A DNA stretch of 46,154 nt from an uncultured Collinsella sp. (GTDB lineage: Bacteria > Actinomycetota > Coriobacteriia > Coriobacteriales > Coriobacteriaceae), in the NCBI GenBank assembly GCA_938023085.1, contig CALHDP010000092.1:1-46154 (forward strand). The letters run 5' to 3'. The position numbers and the translations under genes are program-made. Below, one piece after another: positions 33,172 through 41,215 of the stretch (position 1 is the stretch's first letter; each line of letters begins with the position of its first letter). A model generated the notes under the pieces. The model searched no databases. It was not told where the DNA came from and was given only the letters and a program-made list of their open reading frames with translations.

Positions 33172-33588
33172 ATGGCCGAGGACAATAGGAACAAACCGCT
33201 GTACATGATCAGCGTGGCGGCCGAGCTGACCGGCATGCATCCGCAGACTCTGCGCGTCTACGAGTCCAAGGGCCTGGTGAACCCCCAGCGCTCGGGCGGC
33301 AACACGCGTCTGTATTCGCGTGCCGATATCGAGCGCCTGGAGCTCATCAACCAGCTGACCGACGAGGGTATCAACCTTGCCGGCGTGGTGCGCATCCTCG
33401 ATATGAAGGAGCGTGCCGAGGAGCGCGAGCGCGAGAACGAAAAGCTCCGCGCCCGCGTGCGCCAGCTCGAGGACGAGCTTCATGAGTACAAGATGCAGAA
33501 GAAGATCACCGCCCTGGCCCCGCGCGACGGCTCGGTTAACCCCGAACAGGTCATGCGCAAGCTGCTGGGTGCCGGCGGGGATCTCTAG
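33172..33588 (+). CDS. hspR: Heat-shock repressor HspR (MerR family)
   Basis: A 138-residue MerR-type regulator. The winged helix (LYMISVAAELTGMHPQTL, RVYESKGLVNPQRSGGNTRL) covers about 8-75, followed by a coiled coil rich in Glu/Arg (ERAEERERENEKLRARV). HspR represses dnaK and clpB operons in actinobacteria, with DnaK as co-repressor. It is the last gene of the operon, so the loop is autoregulatory. The composite hairpin repeat begins one base after its stop codon. Confidence 0.93.
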   Translation: MAEDNRNKPLYMISVAAELTGMHPQTLRVYESKGLVNPQRSGGNTRLYSRADIERLELINQLTDEGINLAGVVRILDMKERAEERERENEKLRARVRQLEDELHEYKMQKKITALAPRDGSVNPEQVMRKLLGAGGDL

Positions 33589-33760
33589 GTTACGGCGTTT
33601 TACCAAACGCCGTAACCGGCCGACGCTGCGCGCCGCCCAGGGCGACAATTTGTCATTCAAAGGGCGAGGCATGACCAGAAGGTCAATGCCTCGCCTTTTT
33701 CATGCCAACTTGTTCGCTCTGGACGTCGCTCGCTATCCGTCCTCTACCTGCGGCGTTGCC
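33589..33760 (+). terminator. Composite hairpin repeat F, copy 3 (after hspR)
   Basis: Hairpin GTTACGGCGTTT/AAACGCCGTAAC (33589-33616); outer stem CCAGGGCGACAA with TTGTTCGCTCTGG (33637-33722); inner terminator GGCGAGGCAT-GACCAGAAGGTC-ATGCCTCGCC plus T5 (33663-33700). Its first hairpin equals that after pyrE while the inner stem differs. Confidence 0.8.
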
Positions 33761-33783
33761 TTGCTCGCTCTGGCGGGCTTTTG

Positions 33784-33830
33784 TAGTCATTGGGGACGTT
33801 CTTAAATGACTAGTCGAAAGGGACACTCTT
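33784..33830. repeat. Palindromic repeat family A, third copy
   Basis: AGTCATTGGGGACGTTCTTA followed by AATGACTAGTC and GGGACACTCTT. AGTCATT and AATGACT pair. Together with the composite repeat it fills most of the spacer between hspR and the hydratase gene. Confidence 0.6.
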
Positions 33831-33986
33831 GCACCAAATCTGCCGGCCCCACACTGGGCTCGTCCTTTACTTTACCGAGATAAAGTGAACGTGCAGATTC
33901 GTAACCCACTCGCAACCGTTCTATGGCACGATATTGAACGAATGTATGCTATGCGCCCGAGCCTTTCGGGCAGAGTGGGAGACAGT

Positions 33987-36287
33987 ATGGTCAAGCTGTA
34001 CGAGGACGGCATCTACCTGCGCGGCGGCAGCGAGGTTGTGCCTGCGGCCGAGGCTGCCGAGCGCGGTATTACGCAGACGCCCGAGGATGCCAAGCGTGGC
34101 ACCATCGCGTATTCGATCCTTCAGGCACACAACACGTCCGGAGACCCCGAGGCGCTCAAGATTCGCTTCGACGCCATGGCGAGCCACGACATCACCTTTG
34201 TCGGCATCATCCAGACGGCGCGCGCCTCGGGCATGGAGCAGTTCCCGCTGCCCTACGTGCTCACCAACTGCCATAACTCGCTGTGCGCCGTGGGCGGCAC
34301 CATCAACGAGGACGACCACGTCTTTGGCCTTTCCGCGGCCAAGAAGTACGGCGGCATCTTCGTTCCGCCGCACATCGCCGTCATCCACTCCTTTATGCGC
34401 GAGAACTTCGCCGGCTGCGGCAAGATGATCCTGGGTTCCGACTCGCACACCCGCTACGGCGCTCTGGGCACCATGGCCGTGGGCGAGGGCGGCGGCGAGC
34501 TGGCAAAGCAGCTGCTGCGCGACACCTACGATGTCGCCTATCCCGGCGTCGTCGCCATCTACCTCACGGGCGCCCCGCGTCCTGGCGTCGGCCCGCACGA
34601 CGTGGCGCTCGCCATCATTCGCGCTGTCTTTGCCAAGGGCTACGTCAAGAACAAGGTCATGGAGTTTGTGGGCCCCGGCATCGCGAGCATGACGACCGAC
34701 TACCGCAACGGCGTCGATGTCATGACCACCGAGACCACCTGCCTGTCGAGCATCTGGGCCACCGACGAGGACACGCGCGCGTTTTTGACCATGCACGGCC
34801 GCGGCGACGACTACCGCGAGCTCAAGCCTGCCGATGTTGCCTACTACGACGGCTGTGTCGAGGTCGACCTGTCGAGCATCAAGCCCATGATCGCGCTGCC
34901 GTTCCATCCTTCCAACGGCTTTGAGATCGACGAGCTCAACGAGAACCTCGAGGACATCCTCCACGAGGTGGAGCTCGAGGCCGCCAAGATCGGCGAGGGC
35001 AAGACGCACTTTAGCCTGCTCGACAAGATCGTCGACGGCAAGCTGCACGTGCAGCAGGGCGTTATCGCCGGCTGCTCGGGCGGCAACTACGACTCCGTGG
35101 TCCAGGCTGCCCGCGTGCTCAAGGGCGCCAACACCGGCTGCGGCGAGTTCTCGCTGTCGGTCTACCCCACAAGCCAACCCGTGGCGCTCGAGCTTACACG
35201 CCGCGGCTACATCTACGACCTCATGGAAGCCGGTGCGATCGTTCGCACGGCGTTCTGCGGTCCGTGCTTTGGCGCCGGCGACACGCCTGCCAACAACGGC
35301 CTATCCATCCGCCACACCACGCGCAACTTCCCCAACCGCGAGGGTTCCAAGCCGGGTAATGGCCAGCTGAGTGCCGTGGCCCTGATGGACGCCCGCTCCA
35401 TTGCGGCGACGGCTGCCAACGGCGGCGTCCTGACGTCGGCGACCGACCTGCCCGAGGAGACCTGGGACGAGGCCTGCGAGTACACCTTTGACGACGCTCC
35501 TTACAAGAAGCGCGTGTACTGGGGCTTTGGCAAGGCGGAGCCTGCCGACGAGCTGGTCGAAGGCCCCAACATCAAGCCGTGGCCCGCGATGGAGCCCCTC
35601 GGCGACGACATCCTGCTCAAGGTGTGCTCCAAGATCATGGATCCGGTCACCACGACCGACGAGCTCATTCCTTCGGGCGAGACGAGCTCCTTCCGCTCCA
35701 ACCCGCTGGGCCTGGCCGAGTTTACGCTCAGCCGCCGGGACCCTGCCTACGTGGGTCGCTCCAAGGAGGTCGACGCGGTGGAAAAGCGCCGCGTTGTCGG
35801 TGAGGCGGCGGGCGACCTGGCGGCGCTCGACGCCGAGCTTGCGGGCGTGTTTGAGGCGCTGGCCGGCGCGGGTGTCGCGGCCGATGCCAAAGCGACCGAG
35901 TATGGCTCCATGCTCTACGCCAAGAAGCCGGGCGACGGTTCCGCCCGCGAGCAGGCCGCGAGCTGCCAGCGCGTGATCGGCGGCCTGGCCAACATCGTCC
36001 ACGAGTACGCCACCAAGCGCTATCGATCCAACGTGATGAACTGGGGCATGGTGCCCTTCCAGATGGAGGCCGAGCCCAACTTTGAGGTGGGCGATTACGT
36101 CTTTGTGCCGGGTGTCCGCGCCGCGCTCGACGGCGATCTGCAGAACATCGCCGCCTACGTGGTGCGCGCCGACGGTGCGGTCGAGCAGATTAAGCTCTAT
36201 ATTGCCGATATGACGGCAGAGGAGCGTGCCATCGTCAAGTCCGGCTGCCTGATCAACTACAACAAGTTCAAGGCCGCTGCCGAGTAA
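33987..36287 (+). CDS. Aconitase-family hydratase (YbhJ-like)
   Basis: A 766-residue protein of the aconitase/IPMI superfamily. Cluster cysteines appear in VIAGCSGGNYD and TAFCGPCFGAGDTP, and other typical segments are GSDSHTRYGALGTMA and MTTETTCLSSIW; a swivel domain is at the C-terminus. It is closest in feel to YbhJ of E. coli and the unnamed 'hydratase' of Firmicutes, whose substrate is unknown; classic aconitase activity should not be assumed. ATG 33987 follows GGGAGA; the frame is open to 33885 but those starts lack good sites. No TCA-cycle gene is adjacent. Confidence 0.82.
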   Translation: MVKLYEDGIYLRGGSEVVPAAEAAERGITQTPEDAKRGTIAYSILQAHNTSGDPEALKIRFDAMASHDITFVGIIQTARASGMEQFPLPYVLTNCHNSLCAVGGTINEDDHVFGLSAAKKYGGIFVPPHIAVIHSFMRENFAGCGKMILGSDSHTRYGALGTMAVGEGGGELAKQLLRDTYDVAYPGVVAIYLTGAPRPGVGPHDVALAIIRAVFAKGYVKNKVMEFVGPGIASMTTDYRNGVDVMTTETTCLSSIWATDEDTRAFLTMHGRGDDYRELKPADVAYYDGCVEVDLSSIKPMIALPFHPSNGFEIDELNENLEDILHEVELEAAKIGEGKTHFSLLDKIVDGKLHVQQGVIAGCSGGNYDSVVQAARVLKGANTGCGEFSLSVYPTSQPVALELTRRGYIYDLMEAGAIVRTAFCGPCFGAGDTPANNGLSIRHTTRNFPNREGSKPGNGQLSAVALMDARSIAATAANGGVLTSATDLPEETWDEACEYTFDDAPYKKRVYWGFGKAEPADELVEGPNIKPWPAMEPLGDDILLKVCSKIMDPVTTTDELIPSGETSSFRSNPLGLAEFTLSRRDPAYVGRSKEVDAVEKRRVVGEAAGDLAALDAELAGVFEALAGAGVAADAKATEYGSMLYAKKPGDGSAREQAASCQRVIGGLANIVHEYATKRYRSNVMNWGMVPFQMEAEPNFEVGDYVFVPGVRAALDGDLQNIAAYVVRADGAVEQIKLYIADMTAEERAIVKSGCLINYNKFKAAAE

Positions 36288-36298
36288 CTCTGCCGTAC

Positions 36299-36370
36299 GC
36301 CCCTGCCACACCTTTCCCTCGTGCTCACGCGCTTCGCGAGGGTCGCCCGAGGGAAAGGTGTGGCAGGGGC
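36299..36370. repeat. Perfect 23-bp inverted repeat after the hydratase gene
   Basis: GCCCCTGCCACACCTTTCCC starts the left arm (36299-36321) and its exact inverse is at 36348-36370; the loop itself holds a GCGCTTCGCG mini-hairpin. It could act as terminator or mRNA end stabiliser. Confidence 0.65.
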
Positions 36371-36379
36371 TACCGCGAC

Positions 36380-36640
36380 GTTCTCGTTGGGTCTTGAGGG
36401 ACGCTAATAAATAGACTTGCTTGATGCCGCCTCTGTTATCGGGGCGGCTTCTTTTGTCGAAAACCACCATGAAGGGGTAGGCGCCTTTGCGGTGGTTCCG
36501 TTTGTCTCGACCTGTAACATCTGGGCCCCTATTTGACGAGCGGCTGTTACAGATTGAGACAAACAATCGCCGCCGATCATTTCATCTCGATCTGTAACAT
36601 CTAGGATTGAAAAGGGCCGCTAGATGTTACAGATCGAGAC
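36380..36640. repeat. Composite direct repeat, left copy (about 260 bp)
   Basis: Contains in order: TTCTCGTTGG, a GCCGCC/GGCGGC hairpin, a family C palindrome (36462-36497) and two family D palindromes with core CTGTAACA (36504-36560; 36586-36638, the latter with 19-bp perfect arms). The same order recurs at 37710-37970. The two copies flank the membrane-protein island 36692-37661. Confidence 0.75.
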
Positions 36641-36691
36641 AGTGGAACATCGGAACCGAAACCACCACAAAGGTGCCTGCCTGGCGGGTCC

Positions 36692-37339
36692 TTATTTCGA
36701 TGGGGCCCAGGTTATTTCATCGTCAAATAGCCAAGTGCGTGCTGAGCCACTGTCGCGCGCTGTCTGTGGATCGGGCTCGCAAGTTTGTTCGTAGGCATCC
36801 TCGGTACACCGATCCATAAAATCGACGACTGCCGTCTGGTCGCCTTCCATGACGTAGATCACGTTGCCATCCGAGATATAGACTCCCGGCCCTTCGTTGT
36901 CCACGTAGCCGGGGTCGTATGAAACGTTGCACAGTCTGCTCCCGTTTGCCGCATCGAGTTCAAGGGTCGAATAATACCCGCCATTCATTTGGCCTTTCTT
37001 GGCTCGATATATTGCGGCGCCGTACCATCGCTTAAATGTCTTGCCTTTGAGTAAACTGGTTGCCTTGCCGATAAGCTGCTCATCTTGGGTATAGCGCGTG
37101 GCTCCAAGTTCGATTCGGGGATAGTTACTGACCCCAAGCGCTGCGGGCGTACCGTCGAAATCGACGGTGATTGAATCGGGTTTGACGATATCGGTGAGGA
37201 TTTCGATGGGGTAGCTTACGGTTTCAACCGCCGCCTGCGTTGCCGAGGCAGGGAGAAATGCGAGATAGATAATGCCCACGCCGACTGCGGTAATTGCAAA
37301 CGCTAAGACGAGCAGGCCGATATAGGTGGAGCGTTTCAC
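36692..37339 (-). CDS. Membrane-anchored protein of unknown function
   Basis: About 215 residues. One N-terminal membrane helix (IGLLVLAFAITAVGVGIIYL) with a short positively charged start, then a polar domain that should lie outside the cell. Two cysteines near the end (RCTEDAYEQTCEP) could form a disulfide. GTG 37339 is preferred because GAGAGGTG lies seven bases before it; an ATG at 37360 is possible. No family recognised. GC content is lower than in neighbouring genes, and large repeats lie on both sides, so it may be an acquired or mobile island. Confidence 0.65.
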   Translation of the reverse strand: MKRSTYIGLLVLAFAITAVGVGIIYLAFLPASATQAAVETVSYPIEILTDIVKPDSITVDFDGTPAALGVSNYPRIELGATRYTQDEQLIGKATSLLKGKTFKRWYGAAIYRAKKGQMNGGYYSTLELDAANGSRLCNVSYDPGYVDNEGPGVYISDGNVIYVMEGDQTAVVDFMDRCTEDAYEQTCEPDPQTARDSGSARTWLFDDEITWAPSK

Positions 37340-37466
37340 GGTGGGGCACCTCTCATGCAATATGCAATCATTAAGATAAATGATACAAGCTTACGACAAT
37401 ATTCAAAAGAAAGCGACCGCCCGGAATGAGAGGGCTAAAAGGCCCTATTGGGCTTCGATTTGATCT

Positions 37467-37661
37467 CTAATAGGAATATTTGCCTCCCCTCATTCTGGGC
37501 GAGGGGTCAAAATTGAGTTCACGAGTTTTGTGCAATACTATTCTCACTAAACCCGCTATTTTCACTATAAGCACTATAAAAACGACAGGGACGATGACGA
37601 GAACAATGTGGCGTGCGATAGCTAAGCCGTTTAAGCCGGCACCCTTGTCTTGAATCTCCAT
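37467..37661 (-). CDS. Possible small membrane protein
   Basis: A 64-codon frame with one strong hydrophobic segment (HIVLVIVPVVFIVLIVKIAGL) and a basic C-terminus. The hydrophobic stretch suggests a true membrane peptide, but no ribosome-binding site is evident before ATG 37661 and the sequence is AT-rich. It lies upstream of the unknown membrane protein on the same strand. Confidence 0.35.
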   Translation of the reverse strand: MEIQDKGAGLNGLAIARHIVLVIVPVVFIVLIVKIAGLVRIVLHKTRELNFDPSPRMRGGKYSY

Positions 37662-37709
37662 CTATATCTGCGAGAACGGGCTATCGGTGACTCTCGATTT
37701 TGTCGCTGT

Positions 37710-37970
37710 GTTCTCGTTGGATCTTGGGATCGCCAAACGTAGACTGGGCTTGATGTCGCCTCTTTTAATCGGGGCTGATTCTTCTCTGGACCACCACAAA
37801 GGGGACGGGCACCTTTGTGGTGGTTCTTGGTTTGTCTCGATCTGTAACAGTTAGACCCTAATTTGCCGAGTAGATGTTACAGATTGAGACGAACGGGCGC
37901 CGCTGGTCATTTCATCTTGATTTGTAACATCTGGAGCCATAAACAGTCGCTAGATGTTACAGATTGAGAT
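37710..37970. repeat. Composite direct repeat, right copy (about 260 bp)
   Basis: Same order of elements as 36380-36640: TTCTCGTTGG, a diverged hairpin, a clean family C palindrome (37790-37825) and two family D palindromes (37834-37890, about 37915-37970). Many base changes but matching lengths throughout. A half copy of family C follows at about 38003-38030. With the clpB promoter element this accounts for the 37662-38164 spacer. Confidence 0.75.
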
Positions 37971-38048
37971 AGTAAGGGGATGAGGCCGCAGCGGGTGAGC
38001 GCGCCTGTCCCCTTTGTGGTGATTTTCCATGTCATGAGAGCACTCAGA

Positions 38049-38084
38049 AAATCTTATATATAGAGACTTAGATTTGTGTATAAG
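38049..38084 (+). promoter_or_regulatory. Candidate HspR operator/promoter of clpB
   Basis: AAATCT-N15-AGATTT (38049-38075) followed by TATAAG, shared with the dnaK upstream region; common core letters are ATCTTATAT and GACTTAGATTT. It lies 116 bases before the clpB ATG, compared with 136 at dnaK. An outer ATCTTATA/TATAAGAT inverted repeat is also present here only. Confidence 0.55.
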
Positions 38085-38164
38085 ATCGTACAAAGCTGGC
38101 AACAATACTTCTCGAACAACGTGAAGCCGCCCCGTAGGGCGGCCACCCCAAGAGAGGTGATTCC

Positions 38165-40792
38165 ATGAGAATCGATAAGCTAGCAATGACGTCGCGCGAG
38201 GCGTTGCAGACCGCCATGAGCACGGCTGCCGACGCGCAGGCCGGCGCGGTGGAGCCGATTCACCTGCTGTCTGCCCTGCTCGGTGCCGGTGAACGCAATA
38301 TCTCCGTGATTATCGAGCGCATCGGTGCCGATCCAGCTCAGCTCGCACGCTCCACACAGGACGCCATCGACCGCGCGCCCAAGGTTTCGGGCGAGGGCCA
38401 GCAGATGGGTCTTTCCAACGAGCTCGTCCGCGTCATCGAGAAGGCCGAGAAGAAGGCCACCAAGATGGGCGACAGCTTTGTGGTGACCGAGCATCTGCTG
38501 ATGGCACTTGCCGAGGACAAGGGCGAGGCGGGCCGCGTGCTGCGCGATGCCGGCGTCACCAAGGAGCGCATCGAGCAGGTCTACGAGGAGCTGCGTGGCG
38601 ATGACCGCGTGACGTCTGCCGAGGACAAGACCCAGTTTGAGGCACTGGAACAGTACGGCCGCAATATCTGCGACCTTGCCCGCGCCGGCAAGCTCGACCC
38701 GGTCATCGGCCGTACCGACGAGATCCGTCGCACCATCCAGGTCCTGTCCCGCCGCACCAAGAACAACCCCGTGCTCATCGGCGAACCGGGCGTCGGCAAG
38801 ACGGCCATCGTCGAGGGCATCGCCCAGCGTATCGTGGCCGGCGACGTGCCGAGCACCCTGCGCGACCGCGACCTCATTGAGCTCGACATGAGCGCGCTGG
38901 TCGCCGGTGCCAAGTACCGCGGCGAGTTCGAGGACCGCTTGAAGGCCGTGCTCAAAGAAGTGCAAAAATCCGAGGGCAAGGTCATCCTGTTCATCGACGA
39001 GCTCCACACCATCGTGGGCGCGGGTGCCACCGAGGGCTCCATGGACGCCGGCAACATCCTCAAGCCTGCGCTCGCCCGCGGCGACCTGCATGCGATCGGC
39101 GCGACCACGCTCGACGAATACCGCAAGTACATCGAGAAGGACGCGGCGCTCGCCCGTCGTTTCCAGACCGTTATGGTGAGCGAGCCTACCGTCGAGGACA
39201 CCATCTCGATCCTGCGTGGCCTCAAGGAGAAGTACGAGATCTTCCACGGCGTGCACATCACCGATAGCGCGCTCGTGGCCGCCGCCGACCTCTCCGATCG
39301 CTACATCGCCGACCGCTTCCTGCCCGACAAGGCCATCGACCTGGTCGATGAAGCCGCAAGCCGCCTACGCATGGAGCTCGACAGCATGCCGGTCGAGATC
39401 GACGCCACCACGCGTCAGCTTACCCAGCTGCAGATCGAGGAACAGGCGCTCATGAAGGAGACCGACGACGCCTCCAAGGAGCGTCTGGAGGCCCTGCGCC
39501 AGGAGATCGCCGAGGTCCAGGAAAAGCTCAACGTGCAAAAGGCCGGCTGGCTCAACCAAAAGAACGCCATCGACCACGTGCAGGAGCTCAAGGGGCAGCT
39601 TGACGAGGCCAAGAGCGAAGAGGAGCGCGCGACGCGCAACGGTGACCTGGGCCGTGCGTCCGAGCTGCGCTACTCCGTGATACCGGGTTTGCAGCAGCAG
39701 ATTCAGGATTCCGAGGCTGCGCTCGAAGCACAAAAGCAGCAGGACGGCGAGGGCCTCAACGAGCAGGTGACCTCCGATGAGATCGCCGAGGTCGTGAGCG
39801 CTTGGACCGGCGTGCCCGTCTCCAAGATGATGCAGGGCGAGCTCGACAAGTTGAAGGGCTTGGAGGGTGAGTTGCATAAGCGCGTCATCGGCCAGGACGA
39901 GGCCGTCTCCGCCGTCGCCGCGGCTGTGCGCCGCAGCCGTGCGGGCCTCTCCGACCCGGACAAGCCCATCGGCAGCTTCTTCTTCCTGGGCCCCACCGGC
40001 GTGGGCAAGACCGAGCTCGCCAAGGCGCTTGCCGAGTGCCTGTTCGACGACGAGCGCGCGCTTGTGCGTATCGACATGTCCGAGTACATGGAGAAGTTCA
40101 GCGTCCAGCGTCTGATCGGTGCGCCCCCGGGATACGTGGGCTACGACGAGGGTGGCCAGCTCACCGAGGCCGTGCGCCGTCGTCCGTACTCCGTAATCTT
40201 GCTCGACGAGATGGAGAAGGCCCATCCGGATGTCTTTAACGTGCTGCTGCAGGTGCTCGACGACGGTCGTCTGACCGATGGCCAGGGTCGCCAGGTGTCC
40301 TTCAAGAACACGATTATCATCATGACGAGCAACGTGGGCTCCAAGGCCATCGCCGATCTGTCCGGCAAGGACGAGGAGGAGATGCGCCATCAGGTCGACG
40401 CGGCCATGGCCCAGACCTTCCGCCCCGAGTTCCTCAACCGTATCGACGATATCGTGGTGTTCCATCCGCTCGGTATGGCGCAGATCGAAAAGATCGTCGA
40501 CATCCAGCTTGCCGACGTCCGCGCGCGTCTGGCCAAGGAGCGCATGACGCTTGCCGTCACCCCGGCGGCCAAGCAGATGCTCGCCGTGGGCGGTTTGGAC
40601 CCGGTCTTTGGTGCCCGTCCGCTCAAGCGCCTGGTCCAGCGCGAGGTCGTGGACGCCATCGCGGCGGCCATCATCGACGGCACAGTGCGCGAGGGCGATC
40701 AGGTGACAGTCGATGTCGACAAGGACGGCGGCTTTACCGTCGTGTGCGACAACACGCCGGCGGCTACCTACGAGGTCCCCGACGCCGAGTAG
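38165..40792 (+). CDS. clpB: ATP-dependent disaggregase ClpB
   Basis: An 875-residue Hsp100 protein that with DnaK pulls proteins out of aggregates. Order: N-terminal Clp domain (1-145), AAA-1 with Walker A GEPGVGKT (206-213), a coiled-coil middle domain (about 410-535, which marks ClpB rather than ClpA/C), AAA-2 with Walker A GPTGVGKT (609-616) and a C-terminal oligomerisation domain. AGAGAGGTGA precedes the ATG. Single gene with its own terminator; control by HspR is suggested by the element it shares with dnaK. Confidence 0.97.
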   Translation: MRIDKLAMTSREALQTAMSTAADAQAGAVEPIHLLSALLGAGERNISVIIERIGADPAQLARSTQDAIDRAPKVSGEGQQMGLSNELVRVIEKAEKKATKMGDSFVVTEHLLMALAEDKGEAGRVLRDAGVTKERIEQVYEELRGDDRVTSAEDKTQFEALEQYGRNICDLARAGKLDPVIGRTDEIRRTIQVLSRRTKNNPVLIGEPGVGKTAIVEGIAQRIVAGDVPSTLRDRDLIELDMSALVAGAKYRGEFEDRLKAVLKEVQKSEGKVILFIDELHTIVGAGATEGSMDAGNILKPALARGDLHAIGATTLDEYRKYIEKDAALARRFQTVMVSEPTVEDTISILRGLKEKYEIFHGVHITDSALVAAADLSDRYIADRFLPDKAIDLVDEAASRLRMELDSMPVEIDATTRQLTQLQIEEQALMKETDDASKERLEALRQEIAEVQEKLNVQKAGWLNQKNAIDHVQELKGQLDEAKSEEERATRNGDLGRASELRYSVIPGLQQQIQDSEAALEAQKQQDGEGLNEQVTSDEIAEVVSAWTGVPVSKMMQGELDKLKGLEGELHKRVIGQDEAVSAVAAAVRRSRAGLSDPDKPIGSFFFLGPTGVGKTELAKALAECLFDDERALVRIDMSEYMEKFSVQRLIGAPPGYVGYDEGGQLTEAVRRRPYSVILLDEMEKAHPDVFNVLLQVLDDGRLTDGQGRQVSFKNTIIIMTSNVGSKAIADLSGKDEEEMRHQVDAAMAQTFRPEFLNRIDDIVVFHPLGMAQIEKIVDIQLADVRARLAKERMTLAVTPAAKQMLAVGGLDPVFGARPLKRLVQREVVDAIAAAIIDGTVREGDQVTVDVDKDGGFTVVCDNTPAATYEVPDAE

Positions 40793-40837
40793 ATTTTTGG
40801 GACATGCCTTAAAATCTACCAGCCGTCTCTAAATGCC

Positions 40838-40875
40838 AAGGGCGGCGGATCCAATTGGGTCCGCCGCCCTTTTTC
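40838..40875 (+). terminator. Rho-independent terminator after clpB
   Basis: AAGGGCGGCGGATCC pairs with GGGTCCGCCGCCCTT (one G-T) around AATT and is followed by T5. Confidence 0.9.
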
Positions 40876-40926
40876 GTGCGACAATCGTTGATGTTGAGCA
40901 TGAGTACATGGCAAGGAGATATGCAG

Positions 40927-41100
40927 ATGAAAGACGAGATCAAAACAAGTGCGCCGGCGCCCAAGCCCACGTCCAAACCGGCGCCCAAGCCGCGCGACCC
41001 CTACATCCGTGCCGAGAACGAGGACGATGACGGTTACGACCCCTACAGCGACCGACGCCCCGAGCGCGAGCCGCTGTTCGAAGCCGACCCGTGGCGTTAA
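40927..41100 (+). CDS. Small proline-rich disordered protein
   Basis: 57 residues: an N-terminal Ala/Pro/Lys repeat region (SAPAPKPTSKPAPKPRDPY) and an acidic C-terminal half ending FEADPWR. No membrane segment. AAGGAG lies eight bases before ATG 40927; an ATG two codons earlier is too close to it. Probably real because of the ribosome-binding site and placement between clpB's terminator and the next unit, but the family is not recognised. Confidence 0.6.
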   Translation: MKDEIKTSAPAPKPTSKPAPKPRDPYIRAENEDDDGYDPYSDRRPEREPLFEADPWR

Positions 41101-41150
41101 TAAAGTAGCTAAAAGACCCCCGTCCCAAAAAGACTGCCCTCGCTGCGGCC

Positions 41151-41184
41151 GGCTAGTCCTGGGCCTTGATGCTGGGCAGCAGAA
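41151..41184 (-). pseudogene. Vestigial 3' end of a second allele of the 42711-44213 gene
   Basis: Read on the minus strand, this stretch gives LLPSIKAQD and a TAG stop, identical to the C-terminus of the gene at 42711-44213. Thirty of 34 bases match 42709-42742, and all four differences fall at third codon positions and are silent. No further part of that gene is present to the right; instead the AAA ATPase gene begins. It therefore marks the left junction of an insertion or recombination event. Confidence 0.7.
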
Positions 41185-41185
41185 A

Positions 41186-41210
41186 AACTTGATTATCTAT
41201 TAATCAAGTT
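41186..41210. repeat. Perfect 10-bp inverted repeat
   Basis: AACTTGATTA and TAATCAAGTT flank TCTAT. The TTGATTA unit recurs in the larger palindrome that follows, so both may be bound by one protein. Confidence 0.6.
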
Positions 41211-41215
41211 GCACG

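Noticed and set aside
36380..37970. CRISPR array
   Set aside because: The repeated palindromes are two long composite copies, not regularly spaced short repeats with unique spacers, and no cas genes are present.
37950..38186. 78-codon minus frame before clpB
   Set aside because: Covers the repeat and promoter region, no start signal, no recognisable protein.
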